NCBI RefSeq assembly: GCF_000296215.2
Contig: NZ_CP013949.1
Coordinates: 3,155,501-3,219,500 of the forward strand
Length of the DNA: 64,000 nucleotides
From: Bradyrhizobium sp. CCGE-LA001
GTDB taxonomy: Bacteria; Pseudomonadota; Alphaproteobacteria; Rhizobiales; Xanthobacteraceae
Reading direction: 5' to 3'
Made by a program: the position numbers and the translations under genes. This document shows, one piece after another, positions 8,059 through 23,000 of this stretch (position 1 is the stretch's first letter; each line of letters starts with the position of its first letter). The notes beneath the pieces are model-generated. The model was not told the origin of the DNA, made no database searches, and was given only the letters and a program-made list of their open reading frames with translations.

Positions 8059-11000
8059 ATGCGCGGACCATCTGCGACGCGAGACACTGACGGACGGGGC
8101 CTGCGCGGACTTGCGCATTTCCGTTCGATGTCGCTGCTCTGCGCGATGCAGATGGTCTTCCTCCCGGTGTACAGCGTCCGCGTTCAGGCGCAGACGCCGA
8201 ACGTCATCATTCCCGACGGCCGCACCGGGACCTCCTTGCAGACCTCCGGCAGCGTGACCAACGTCACGACGTCGACGGTCTCGGGCAACAATGCCTTCAA
8301 CTCGTTCTCGCAGTTCAGCGTCGGGCAGGGCAACACCGTCAACCTACAACTGCCGACCGGCACGCAGAACCTCGTCAACATCGTTCGCGACGCCCCGGTC
8401 TACGTCAACGGCACGCTGAACTCTTACATGAACGGCGCGATCGGCGGTAACGTCTATTTCGCCGATCCCAAGGGCTTCGTGGTCGGCCGCAGCGGCGTGG
8501 TCAATGTCGGCAGCCTCAACGTCTCGACGCCGACGCGCGAGTTCAGCGACAGCCTGATCGGCGCGGGCGGGCAGATCAACCAGTCGGCCGTCGGCAACCT
8601 CATGGCGGGCTCGTTCCCGGTCTCGCCCGACGGCAACATCCGCATCTATGGCCGCGTCAACGCCCAGGACGGCGTGCGCCTGACCGGGCAGAACGTCTAT
8701 GTCGGCGGCGCCAGCCAGCGCGACATCGCCAATCTCGACCACGCCGCGAAGTTCGCGGCATCCGTCAATTCCAAGGGCCTGCGCAGTGCCAGCGCCATCA
8801 CCGTGCGCAACGGCTCGATCCATATTGGCGCGGTCAACAATGCTAGGGTCAACGGGCGCCTGACGGCGCAGAGCAAGAGTGCGACGCCGAGCAACATCAC
8901 CGTTCAGGCCGGCAACAACATCGATATCGGCAAGAATGCCAAGCTGAGCATCGCCAGCACGGTCGGCAACACGGGCGAAATCCGCCTTAAGGCGGCGCAG
9001 AACCTCACCGTGGCGGGCGGCGCCAAGTTCGACGCCAGCGCGAAGACTGGCAATGCCGGCCTCGTCGATTTCAGCGCCAATGGCGTCATTGACGTCGGCC
9101 GCGGCGTTGCCGTCAACGTGGCCGCGCCGAACGGCAAGGCCGGCACGCTGCTATTCGATCCGATCGACCTGGTCGTCGGCGACGCCAGCCAGGGCGACAC
9201 CGGCGTGACGCTGTCGAACAGCTCGATCGCGAATGCGCTGGCCGGACTCAGCGCCGGTGCCGACTACCTCATCCAGGCGGACAATTCGATCACGCTCGCT
9301 GCGCACGCGGTGATCGACGCCCGCCGCCTCGACGGCTCCGGCCATTCGACCGGCAACGCCAACAACGTCATCATCGACGCGCCGAACATCGAGATCAAGA
9401 ACGGCGCGCAGATCCTGGCCCAGTCGGTCAATTTCGGCGGAACGAACTACACCGACGGCAATGTGACGCTGCGGGCCACGGCGAGCGACATCAAGCTGTC
9501 CGGGCAGGCCACGGCGGCGACTGCGATCACGGTCGACGGCAAGATCACCGGCGGCACAGTCTCGATCACCGCGACCTCGACCGCGGTATCGAGTTTCCTC
9601 GACGGTTCGCCGGTCGGCGCCTTGGCGCTCGTCGGTTCGACGCTGGCCGGCTCGCTGCTGGGCCTCAACGGCGGCTATGTCGCGGCCAGCGCCACCGCAA
9701 CCATCAACATCAACAGCCATGCCGACATCAACGGCCGCGGCGATGTCACCATTTCCGCCCATGCTTCGGAGACCGCCTCGGATCCGGCGATCGCGTCGAC
9801 CTTGCTCGGCAGCCTCACGCCGGTCGCGGCCGGCGTGGTCGTTGGCAAGATCGACGGCATCGCCACGACCAACGTGGCCTCGGGCGCGACGATCAATGCC
9901 GGCCGCAACCTCGAGATCAAGGCGCTCAATGACGCCACCATCGCCGTCTCTGCGCTCGCGGCATCGACGAGCGCGCAGATCGTGCCGACGGTGGCTTATT
10001 CCAAGGGTTCGGTGACCACGATCGCGAACGTCGAGAGCGGCGCGCATATCGCAGCCGGCACGGTGAACACGAGCGGTAGCACGTTGAAGGTGCGCGCGAT
10101 CAACAACAATTCGTTCTCGACCAGCGCGACGTCGGTTGCGGCACCCGGATTGGGCGCGAGCGGCGGCGTCGGCGGTGCGTTCGCTATCAGCGACATCACG
10201 ACGTCCGTGACCGCGACGCTCGGCGCATCGCTCGGAACCAGTACGTCCAGCCGGATGAATGCGTCCGTCCTGGTGGAGGCGACGTCCGACACGACGAGCA
10301 ATTCCACGATGGCTTCGTCGATCGCCGGCCTGCCGGCCCTGATCGCGGCGATCGAGAGAGGGCTGCGCGCCGTCACCGCGCCGACGTCGATCATCCAGGA
10401 CCACATGTCCTCGCTGGTGCCGCTGAACTTCAATTTCAAGGCCGCGGCCGCGCTTTCCCTCGCCAACAGCTCGCAGAGCGCGACCGCTGCAATCGCTCAG
10501 AACCCGAGCGGCGGCGCGCCCAGCATCTATGCCAGCGGCAACGTCGCCGTCGCCAGCAACGTCATCGATCGCGGCGTGCGCAGCAATGCGACCTCCAGCG
10601 CGATCACCAAGGACGTGGTCTCCGGCGAGAGCACGGCGATCAGCGCGGCCGTGGCCTGGGGCAATTTCACCCACAATTCCAACGCCTATGTCGGCAGCGG
10701 CACACTGATCAACGCGGCGAACATCGCCGTCGATGCCACCACCGAACTGCCGATCACCAACACCTGGCTGAAATGGGACGGGCTCGGCGCGGTGCTGAGC
10801 CACCTCAACGGCAGCCTCGGCGTCGGCGGCAACATCCTGACCAGCTATGCCAACGCTACGGCGGATGCGGGCGACACGATCGGTATCGCCGGCTCGCTGA
10901 ACCATTTCGTCGTGAACAACAACACGACGGCGTGGGTCGCGGGCGGCGCGAGCCTGACGGCGACATGCACGACCGCGGCCTGCGGCAGCAGCTGGTCGGC

Positions 11001-14000
11001 CGGCATGGACAATGGCGATCTCCACACCTACAACGCCAGCATCCAGATCGCGGCGACCACGACCACGGCGTCGATCGACGCTGCCGGCAATGTCGGCACG
11101 CTCGGCTTCCTGACCGGCAACACGTCGGGTGGCTCTTCGGTCGGCGGTGCGCTCAATCTCGTCCAATTCAACACCAACACCATTGCCGGCGTTTCGGATC
11201 GCGCGACGGTGCGCGCGGCGGACGACATCGCCGTCAACGCGATCACGTCCGACCAGTTCGTCGCCGTGGCGCCGTCGTCCGGCAAGGCCGCGGGCGCGCT
11301 GGCGCTAAACGGCATCACCTCGCTCGGATTCCTGAACAATACGACGCATGCGTCGATCTCGAGCCAGGCCACCGTCTATGCCCCGACCGTCGGCATCCTG
11401 GCGCAGCAGGATCTGTCGGTCGTGACGCTTGCCGGCGCGATGAGCCGCAACACGAGCGGAGGTTCGGCGGTTGGATTGGCGGTTGCCTATCTGGGAGCCA
11501 ATACCGACACCTCCGCCTATATCGGCGATAACCATTCCGACATTCGCCCAGGCCCGTTCAGCGCTAACGATCCGTTTGCAGGCAACAGCGGCGGGAGCGG
11601 CGCGGTCAATGTCGACAATCTCACGATCAGCGCGACCACCTCAGGGCGCATCACCGCGGCTGCCGTCGCGGCATCGATCTCGGAGCCGGCGGCCTCCAGC
11701 TTCTCCGACAAGGCGGGCGCTGCGGGTGCCGGCGCGACCGGAGGAACCAGCGGCGTGACGACGGCCGCGAGCAAGATCGGCTCGACGTCGGGATCGAGCA
11801 CCGACGGCTTCAGCATCGATCTGGCCGGAAGTTCGTCGGTGAGCGACGTCTCGCTCGGCACCAGCGCCTATATCAGGAACACGACAGTCAACAAGTACAC
11901 CACGGCCACCGCTGTCACGACCAACACGATCGTCCAGGCGCTCAACGACACCATGCTCAACAATGGGTCCGGCTCCGCGGCGCTGAATCTGGCCGGAGCG
12001 TCCGCTCAGGGCGCTGCGATCGGCGGCGCCATCGCGGCGGCGATGTCCAACAATGCGACGCTCGCCTATATCTACGGCACCACGGTGAACAACCAGAGTT
12101 CGGTGACGGTGCAGGCGCTCAATGGCGGCTCGGAGACCGTCGTCGCCATCGGCGTGGCGGGATCGAAAGCCAACGCGGCGGCGCTGTCGGCCTCCGTCGG
12201 CATCATCACGGACAGTGCCAACGCCTATATCGAGAGCTCGACGATCACGGGCCAGTCCTCAGGCGTCAACCGCGCGCTCGAGGTCGATGCCTACCAGACC
12301 ACGAACGTCGCGATCGGCGGCGGCTCGCTTTACATCTCGGGCGGGCAGGCCGGTGTCGGCATCGGGCTGACCTATGCCTCGATCGGCGATCCCACCGGCG
12401 GAAACGCGACCGACGCGCATATCCGCAGCAGCTCGATCTCGAACTATGACACGCTGCTGGTGATGGCCGACACCGCCAGCGTGATTGCGGCCGGTGCGGC
12501 CTCGGGCGGGGCGGGGTCCAACGGACTCGCCGGCGCGATCGTCGTCAGCGAGATCACGCCGACCACGACCGCGTATATCAACAGCGGCGCGACGGTGAAC
12601 ATCAATGTCGCCCGCGTGACGGTGCTGGCGGACAGCGGCGCCGTGTCGGCGCTGGATACGGCGCTCGGCAACCTCGTCAAGAAGTCGAACAACAATCTTC
12701 TCGCCTCGGACACCTGCACCGTCGCCGGCGGCACCGGCGGGCAGAACTGCATCGACTTCAGCGCGGCGGCGCTCAACGACGGGGCGGGTAACGGTCCGGG
12801 CGCCAGCATCGTCTCCGTTGCGGGACTGATCCAGGCCGGCAAGAACAATGTCGGCGCCTCGATCGTCTACAACACCATCGCGACCACGCATTCGGCCTAT
12901 ATCGCCAACGTCCTGATGTCGGCGGGCAGCAACGGCAATGTCAGCGTGAGCGCGGTCGATTCCTCGAAGATCCAGGCGGTCACGATCGGCTTTGGTCTTG
13001 CGACGGGACAGTTCGCGGGCGTCGGCGGCACCACGATCAGCAGCATCTCCAACACGGTTTCGGCGGCCATCGGCAACAACCTGTCCAGCACGACGCAGTC
13101 GACCGTCACGGCCAAAAACATCTCGGTCACCGCGACCGACAACTCCAGCATCACCGGTTCCGCGGCGGTCGCGGGTGCCTCGACGCAGGGTAGCGCCGCG
13201 GGCCTGGCCCTGGTCAACAGCAGCATCGCCAACAATGTCAGCGCCGGCGTCACCGGCTCCAAGCTGACGGCCTCGGGCAACGTTGCCGTTGCTGCAAACT
13301 CGAACGCCAGCATCTCGACGGTCGCCGTCGGTGTCGCGATGTCCTCGCAGGTGGGACTTGCGGGCTCGGTCGCCACCAATTTGATGGGAACCAACGTTAC
13401 CGCCAGCATCACCGCCGCCGGCACCAATGGCATCAACGGCGCCGACGTCACCGCCACCAACAATGTCGCCGTAATCGCGGGCAACAACGACAAGGCGGGC
13501 GTGTTCGCCGGTGCGGTGTCGATCAGCAAGGGCGCGGCCGGCGGCGCGGGCTCGCTGGTGACCAACCAGATCACCGGGACCACGGCGGCCTATATCAGCG
13601 GGGCGAACACCAAGGTCGATGCGCTCGGCACCAGCTCGACCGATACGCTGTCGGTGAACAACGGCACGCTCGTCCATGCCTTCGACCTCGGCACGGCCCA
13701 TGCACCGACCGACACGGCACCCGATCTCACCGAGAACCAGGACACCGTGCGCGGCCTTGCCGTCATCGCAAGCTCGCACCAGGCGGTCGTGACCAACGTT
13801 GCCTCGCTCGCGGCGAGCAGCGGTATTGCCATCATGATCAACCCGATCACCAATGTGATGAGCGGGACGACGAGAGCGTATATCGACAGCGCGGCCATCG
13901 ACACGCGCCTGACCTCGTCGACGCTGGCGCCGCAGATCGTGGTCGCCGCATCGAGCTTCTCCTATTCTGGCGCGTTCGGCGCAGGCATCGTCCCGCCCAC

Positions 14001-17000
14001 CGGCACCGGTGGCGGCGGCGCCACGGTCATCAGCACGACGATGTCGCGAAGCACTTTCGCTTACATCACCAATTCCACAGTCGGCGGCGTGCAGTCGTCG
14101 AGCCCGACGGTCGGTGCCGTCACCGTGAAGGCCAATGCGGAGCAGGATGCGTCGTCGATCGCCGTCGGGTTCAACACCGGCTCGGTCGGGTTGAACGTGT
14201 TCCTGGCGACGACGCAAGCCTATGTCGACGGCGGCGCGCTCACGGCCTCGTCACTGACGGTGAATGCCAACAACAATACCGGCATCTTCTCCGCGAACGG
14301 CTCGGGGGCCTATGGCAGCCAGGCCGCGATCGGCGCGGCCTTCCTGGTCCAGGTCTCCTCGAACCGGACCCTGGCCTATGTCGGCGACGAATTCGCCTAT
14401 CACGGCGGCACGACACCACATACGACCGCGCTCAACCTGAGCGGTGCGATGGACGTCCAGGCCAAGACCAAGAACCGCTTCGAAGCCTATGCGATCGGCG
14501 GCGCGCTCTCGACGGGAACGGCGGCGATCGCGGGCATGGCGAATATCGAAATCGCCAGCAACACCACCATCGCCGGCGTCTACGACACCACGCTGCAATC
14601 GGTGACGGGCGGTGCCGCCGGCGCGGTTACCATCAATGCCAACCAGGACGTGGCGATCAAGGAGATCGCCGGCGCGCTCGCGGTCGGCGCCAGCGGCGCC
14701 GGTGTCGGCGTCGGTGCCGCCGCCAACATCATCTCGTTCAAGAGCCAGACCATCGCGGAAAGCCGCAACAGCAACCTGAATTCGTCCGGCGCGATCAACG
14801 TCAATGCGCTCAGCACCAAGGAAGTGCTGTCCTATGCGGTGACCGCCGGAATCGGCGGCAGCGTCGGCATCGGTGCGACCGTCGGCGTCATCATCATCGG
14901 CACCAACACCGCCGATCCCGATACGCAGGGGCAGCAGACCGGCCAGCTCAATCAGGGCGGCAACGGAACGATCGCAGCGGTGAACGCGCGGACCAACACC
15001 GCGCAAGGCAGCAATGCGGTCGCGAGCGGGACGGCTGGCAATCCGAACAGTGCCAACGTGACGTCGACCTACAACGTCAGCAGCGTGCTCACGGGCGGCG
15101 ATGACGGCGTCACCGCGCAGATCGCCGGCGGCAACGTCACGGGCACGCAAGTCAATGTCGGCGCCACCAGCGCCAACGCGGCCAAGATGTACCTGCTCGG
15201 CGCCGGCTTTGCCAAGAATGTCGGCATCGGCGCGGGCATCGGCTACACCAGCGTCAACAGCAGCTTGCTGGCCAATCTGAGCGCGATCGTGTCCGCGCCC
15301 TCCGTGACCGTCGCGGCGGTCGTCAAGGATGCCAACACCGGACCCTACGCCGGCAAGACCATCGACACCGAAGCGATCGCGGGCGGCGCGGCGCTTTACT
15401 TCGGAGCGCAGGCTGCCGTGGCGTTCGGCAATGTCACCAACACCGTGACGGCCCAGCTCGGCGGCCAGGTCACCGGCACGGGAGGCACCGGCGTCGCCGT
15501 CATGGCGCAGGATTCCTCGACCCAGGTCGTTTTCACGGGCGGCGTCACCGCCGGTGCCGCGGCGGTCGGCGCCTCGGTCGCAACGGCTGGACGGTCGAGC
15601 TCGGTCGCGGCGAAGGTCCTGGACGACGCCACCGTCAATACCTCGACGCTGGCGGTGGGCGCAGCTGGAGCCGGCAAGTTGTCGACGACTGCAACGGCGC
15701 TGGGCGGAGGCATCCTCGCCGGCGTCGGCGCGGATGCGGAGGCGCACGAGAATTCGAGCGTGACCGCCGAGATCGGCACGGGTTCCTCGATCACGACGTC
15801 CGCGACCGGTGTTGGCACGCTGGTGACGGCATCGATCACGCCCAATCTGTCGAGCGAGGCGATCGGCGTCTCGGTGGGTGGTGGTGCGGTCGGCGTCGCC
15901 ATCGCACAGTCGACGGTCGGAGCGACCGTCACAGCCGATGTCGGCGACAACGCCATCTTCTCGGGCGGCGCGCTGGGCGTGACCGCGATGGCGCTCGTCC
16001 CCATCATCGGTACGCAGACCAACACCGACGGAACTACGACGACGATCTATGGCACGACGACCTATGCCAAGGCGCTCGCCGGTGGCGGCGGCTCGCTGAT
16101 CGGCGCGCAGGGCAGCTACGCGAAGGCTTCCCAGAACGCGACCGTCAGCGCATATGGCGGCACGGCGATCGAGCTTCCGAACGCCGATGTGCTCATCGCG
16201 GCTCAGAACGACAGCGCTCAATACGCCGAGGCGACCGGCCTTTCGACCGGGTTCCTGGCGCTGGGTGCGACCGTCGCGCAGACGTCCTCGAACGCGCACA
16301 CCTACGCCTATCTCGGCGCGCCCGCGGACATGGATACCCTGAACCACGAGAACTACACCGGCATCCTTCAGATCACCGCCACGGGCAAGGATACCAACGT
16401 CTCCAACGCGACGGTCGGTGCGGGCGGCACCTATGCCGGCGCCGCGGCCGTCGCCACGACCAGTTCGACCGCGGTCACCAATGCGCGGTTCGACGGCGGT
16501 ACCACCGACGACACGCTCTATTTCGGCGGCCTGAGCGTCAAAGCCACGCACACCACCAACTATGCCGCCAGCGGCGACGCCTACCAGGCGTCCACGGCCG
16601 GCGTCTCCGCGGGCAAGGCGCAGAATGACGTCACCTCGACCACCACCGCCGAGATCGGAACGCATCTGATCATCAACACGGATGGCGGCGATATCGTCGT
16701 CATCTCCAACGACATCGTCAATCAGGCGGGCGGCGGCGCGCGTTCGGGCTCCGGTGGCTCGTTCTCAGGCGCGGCTGCGCTGAGCGACTCCACTGTCACC
16801 CAGACCGTCACCACCAATATCGGCGCCGGGACGATCCTGAGCCTCAACGGTGACCCCCGCACGTCGATCGGCGTGATCGATATCGAGGCCTACAACACGC
16901 TGAACGCCAGGGACACGGCGAGCCTCGCCACGGCCAGCTTCTTCGCCGGCGGCGGCGCCGAATCCAACATGACGGCGAACGCCACGCTGGCGGTCAACAT

Positions 17001-20000
17001 CCATGCCCGGGAGCTGTTCAGCGTCGGCAAGATCTTCATCGGCACGGCGGCGAAGATGGCCGCGTCCAACAACGCCAACGCCAGCCTCTACGGCGCGATC
17101 GCCGGCGTCGGTGCCAGCACCAACACCTGGGTCCACGCCAACCAGGACGTCACCGTCGACAGCGGCACGACGATCCAGGCCTGGCGCGACATCAACATCT
17201 TTGCCGGCATGTCGGGCGACACCATCACCTTCAGCAGCATCCAGGCGACGGCGACGACGGTCGTCTACAACAACACCGCCATTCCGATCTCGACCCTCTA
17301 CCGCGGCACGGCCAATGCCGGCGGCGACAGCAGCCTGACGCTGGCCGACGGCTCGCGCGTGCTCGGCGTGCGCGACATCTATCTGGGAGCGACGCAGGGG
17401 CAGGTGACCGCGACCGGCAACGGCAGCAATTACAATCCATATCTGGACATCTTCAGCGCCAAGAACAGCGACAATCACAGCCACACCAGCGGTACCGGCG
17501 ATGTCGCGCTCAACGGCCTGGTGGTGGCCGGCATCAACAACGACGTGCTCATCACGATCGATCTCGGTGCAAGCGCGCCGACCCTGAGCACGACGAGCCC
17601 GTATTCGTCGCTGTCATCCACGCTCGAATACGTCGCCGACGTCGATCACTTCAGCCCGGTGAAGAGCTGGAACCACCAGACGGTCCAGTACACCATCGTC
17701 GGCGGCTTCAATCCCTATCAGAACATCGTGAACCAGCTCGGCACGCTGACCGGCCTGACCGATGCGCAGATCCGGACCGCGCTCGCGGCGTCGACGTCCA
17801 CACATCCCGCCACGATGACGCCGTCCGGGGCCGATCCGACCGGGGATATCCAGCGCCAGATCAACGCGTTGATCCAGCAGGCGCCATATACCTCTGATGC
17901 CGGCGGCAATGCCTTCGCTTTCGGCGACATGCTCGTGTCCGCAGGCAACGTTTCTATCCTGGCGCAGAGGCTGACCGGAAACAGTCTCGCCGGTCACTCG
18001 GCGCCAGCGGTCATCGCGCGCGGCTCGGCGACGATCAAGGTCGAGAACCGCGGCCTCGACTTCATGGACTTTGCGAACCTCACGGTCACCAACGTGACCG
18101 GCGGCAACATCACCTATCGCCAGATCGACCATGTCGACCCGGATTCGCATTCCAACGTGACCTTCACTGCCATGCCGAGCGCGACGCCGATCATCGACAT
18201 CTCGGCGACCTACAACCGCGTCGATCCCAGCACCGGGCTCGGCGTCGACGACAACGGCAACCAGCTGACCCGCAAGCCCGACATCTACTTCGACGGCCTC
18301 GTCACTAACGAGAACGGCCTGCTCAAGATCACCAGCCAGCTCGGCAGCGTCGTGGCGTCGCAGTCGCTCAATGCCGCGACCATCCAGATGGTAGCGCCCA
18401 ACGGCTCGTTCATCTTCCTCGGCGGTATCGGCAGCTTCTACAACTCCAACCACGACGTCACCGCGCAATGGGCCGGTGTCCAGTACAAGCCGGCCGCCAA
18501 CGACACGCTGACAGCGGTCATGGCGGCGGCGACCTTCCTCGGCGCCTATGGCGATTACGCGTACAGTCCGCATATCGGCGCTGGCGGCAATCACCCGTAT
18601 TTCTATTACTGCTGCGTCGACGGCAACACCGGCGTTCAGCAAACGGCCGCCAACAGCACGGTCTTCACCGCGCGCATGCTGATGACCTATTACGACGGCC
18701 TGTCGCTCTATTCGGCGATCTTCCTGCCGATGGGCAACGGCACGCCCAACGGAGGCGGCGGCAGCGTCGGCAGCCCCGCGACGCTTGCAGCAATGGAAGG
18801 ACCGACGGTCCAGCCGATCGTCACCGCGCCCTGGGAACGGGACACCTATGCCGGCCAGGGCGTCTTCAGCAACACGACTTACGATTACACCACGACATCT
18901 ACGGATGCCCAGGGCAACACCGTCACCACCAACCACACGGCCAAGTTCTTCTCGCCGTTCCATTGCTCGGGTTGCTCGGCCTATTTCCAGGTCGTCAATA
19001 TCCAGAACGACGTGATCACGCCGAGAACTGCGAACACCAACGCGATCACGAACTGGGCCTCGACCACGCCCTCGGGATACCAGAACCCGGCGAACGCGCC
19101 CTTCATCCTCGGCCAAGCGATCATCATCTCGGCCGGCGTCATCAACGTCAACGGCCTGATCCAGAGCGGCACGAGCAGCAATTACTCGGTCGACATCGGC
19201 AGCGGCGCGTTGTCCGCCATCAACGACCTCAAGAGCAACAGCGCGGCCTTTGCCCAGGCCCAGGCCAACGCGCGGAACGGCAGCTATTACGACATCACGG
19301 CAGCTGCCGCGCCGCTGGTCGCCAGCGATATCAAGATCGGCGTGCGGTACAACGCGCTCACCGACCGGATCCTCGTGAACGGCGTGGTGCAGGGCTCCGG
19401 CGGCTACGTCTATCTGAACGGCAAGATCATCTCGACGTCGACCGACGGCACCTCCCAGGGCACGATCGCGGTCAAGGGCGGTGCAGGTACGATCACGGTC
19501 AACAACACAACCGGCCTCCAGCTCGTCACCAACACCATCAACACCGGCGTCAGCGCGCCCAGCGTGATCCAGATCGTCGATCAGCTTCAGCAGCAGACGA
19601 CGTGGTACGTCTACAATCCGTCCGCGTCGGGTGGACAGCAGGTGTCGACGTACAGGACGGCCGGCGTCAATGCGAGCGCTTACACCGGTGCGATGTTGAC
19701 CGGCATGAGCGGAACGGCGGGCATCCAGTACGCCGTCAAGCCCAACATGTACTATCAGTGGGTCGACACGGCGACGCTCGATCGTCCGGTGACCAGCACG
19801 CAGTTCGACTATGGCTGGCACTACACGCCGAATGCGGCGACCGGAGAGAACTGGACCCGCACCATCAGCCTGGTCGAGAACGTGATGCAGGCCACGGGCG
19901 CGGGCGGCAACACCGGCCAATTGCAGACCGCCAATTTCCAGGAAGTGATCACGGCGACCGGCAGCTATCATGGCGGCGGCTACAACACGACCGCTGACAA

Positions 20001-23000
20001 GTGCTGCGGTGCGGATACCCAATTCAATTGGTATCAGCAGATCTACGATCACCTGACCCTGACGCTGACCAACACAGTCAAGGCGTCGAACCCGATCAAC
20101 ATCCAGTTCAGCGGCGGCGGTGCGAGCACGGTCAATGTCAGCTCGAACTCCGGAATCGTCATCAACGGGCCGATCAACAACCTCTCGGGTGATACGACGG
20201 TCATCGCTACCGGCGCCAATTCGGCCATCACATCAGGCGCGAGCGCCAACAACCCGATGATCTCGGGCAAGAACGTCACGCTGCAGGCCGATGGCGGCAT
20301 CGGTTCGCTCGGCGCGAACGGCGTTCCCGTCCAGGTGCAGGTCTACGGCGGCAATCTGACCGCCCGCTCAATCGATCGCGACATCGCGATCGCGGCCGTC
20401 GGCTCGCTCTCGATCAACCAGGTCGCCGTCAATTCGGGTGTCTCCGGCCGCGCGCCGCAGGGCAGCGTCTTCATCTCGGCGACCGGCGACATCAACTCGG
20501 CGGCCGCCTACAACGTCGCCACGCCGGTCGTGATCGGCAAGAATGTCGAGATCAACTCCAGCGCCGGCGCGATCGGCGCGACCAGCGCCGTCGTCAACGG
20601 CGCCTCCACCCTGACCAACATCAATCCTCTGGTGATCCAGGCGACCGGCACCACGCAGACCAACGGCACCGTCGACGGCGGCGTGCTCGACAGCGCTTCG
20701 GCCACCGGCACCTACATCGTCCAGTCCAAGGGCGACCTGCGCCTCGGCACGATCCAGTCGACCGGCGGCCCGGTCTTCCTGGAAGCCGCCGGATCCGACG
20801 GCAACCAGGCCAGCATCCTCAACGGCCGGGCGGCGGTCGGTCTCACCCCGGCGCAGAGCCAGCATCTCCAGGATGTCTGGACGAGCCTCGACCTGCTGAG
20901 CGGCAATGCCGCCACCAACGCCGTCAACAGCTACCAGTCGATGGTGACGTCTGCCTATAACGACTACTTCCAGCTCAAGAACATCGCGTTCCCGAACGGC
21001 AGCACCTACGCTCCGACCTCGGTGGGGCAGACGGTGCTGCGGGCGCAGGTCGCGGCCAAGCTCGGCATCGATCCCGCCAATGTCACCGCGACGCAGATGA
21101 AGACCGAGGCCACGACGCGGTTCCTGCGGGATCAGTTCCTGCTCGGCCAGATCACCACCGACCAGCTCAAGAGCTCGCTGACGACTTTGCTCGGCAGCGC
21201 GCCCACAGATCCGCTGGGGACGCTGTTCGGCAGCTCGCTGTCGTCGACCCTGTTCACCAAGCTGTTCGACGGTGTCTCGACGGCCAATCAGCGCCTGCCG
21301 AGCAACGCGGCGCTGCAGACCGCGCTCAATGCCTACAATGCGAGTTACAGTTACACGCTCGCGTCGACCGAGCGGGTCTACGGCATCATCACCGCGGGCT
21401 CGCAGTGGACGCAGAGCCAGCTCGCCTACACGGTGTCGTCGTCGGCCGTCGGCGCGGCTCCACCGCCGATCGACGACAACGTCGTCGCCAATGTCAGCGC
21501 CAATCAGATCATGCTCTACGCGCCGCGCGGCTCGGTCGGCAATTCGGCCGCGCCCCAGACCTTCACCTTCACCAGCGTCGATTCCTCCTCGCTGACGCCG
21601 GAGCAGAGAGGCTTGCTGGCGACGGCCGGTCCCGGCCAGCTCACCGTCGGAGCAGTGACCGACCCGACCACCCATGTCACGACCTATACGGTTAGCCTGT
21701 CGCAGCAGAACCTGGTCGTCGTCGACAACCCGATCGCGATCTCGGCCAAGGCGCTGACCAACATTTATCTCGGCAGCAAGAACAGCCTCGCGCTCGGTGG
21801 CGTCACCGCGAATTACGGCCCGATCACGGCCGCTCAGGCCAACGGCATCCAGGTGACCGGCCGCGGCGACGTCAAGCTCGACGCCGTGACGAGCGTCTTC
21901 GCCAATGCGAGCGGGGCCGTGATTTCGGGTGACATCAGCAACCTGACCCTGATTGCCGAGCGCGGCAATGTCGGCTCCAGTTCGAACGCGCTCCAGATCG
22001 CGTTCGCCGATCCCGGCAACGACCAGCTCGACCAGGTTTCGTCGGCGCAGGGCATCTATGTGAAGCAGACCACCGGCGATCTCATTCTCGGCAACATCTC
22101 CGCCGGCAATGCGATCCAGCTCGCCGCGACCGGCAGCATTTACGCCGAAGCCGGCTTCACGGACCGCAGCGCGATCCACATCCTTGGCACCGACCTCGAC
22201 CTGCGCGCCGGCGGCCATATCGGCTTCAACGGCTCGACCTTTCAGCCGCTGCAGGTGAACATCTCGGGCACCGTGACCGGCTCGGCCGTCGGCGACCTCA
22301 GCCTCCTCGCCGTCACCGGCGACCTCGTGGTCGGCAGCAGCGGTCCCAACGGAACGCTGACCGCCGGCGGCGCTCTGACGCTGAACGTTTCGCGCGGCGC
22401 GCTCACCGTCAATGCCGACATCACCAGCGTCGGCCTGATGCAGCTGCTCGCCAACCGCGGCATGACCCTTGCGGCCGGCACCAGCGCGGCGCCGGTGGTC
22501 GCGACCAGCAGCTCCGGTGGCGTCACGCTGGTCGCCGCGACGCTGTCGATGGGTGCCTATTCGGCCATCAATGCCGCCGGACTGATCTCGGTGACCACGA
22601 CGGGTGATGCGACCATCGGCCAGCTGAACTCGGCACTGTCCTATGCGGCTGCCTCTAACGCGCCCTCGGTCATCGTGACCGCCGGCGGCGTCGCCTCGCT
22701 GGGCGCGATCGTCGACAATGGCGACGGCCAGACCAAGTTCGTGGCGTCCGGCGCGGGCGCCGAAGTGTCGCTGAGCGCATCGAACGGCATCGGCAATGCC
22801 ACGAGCCGGTTCGTTCTCAGCGCCGCGCGGCTGTCGGCGAGCACGAGCGCGGGCGACATCTACGTCAAGGTTCTCACCGACACCGAGGCGAGCCTGTTGT
22901 CGGCAGCGAGGGGCAGCGTGGACATCATCGGCACGGGCGGCCTGACGCTCGACCAGGTGGTGGCGGGCACGGCGGCCGGGGCGAGCGGCAGGTCCAGCGC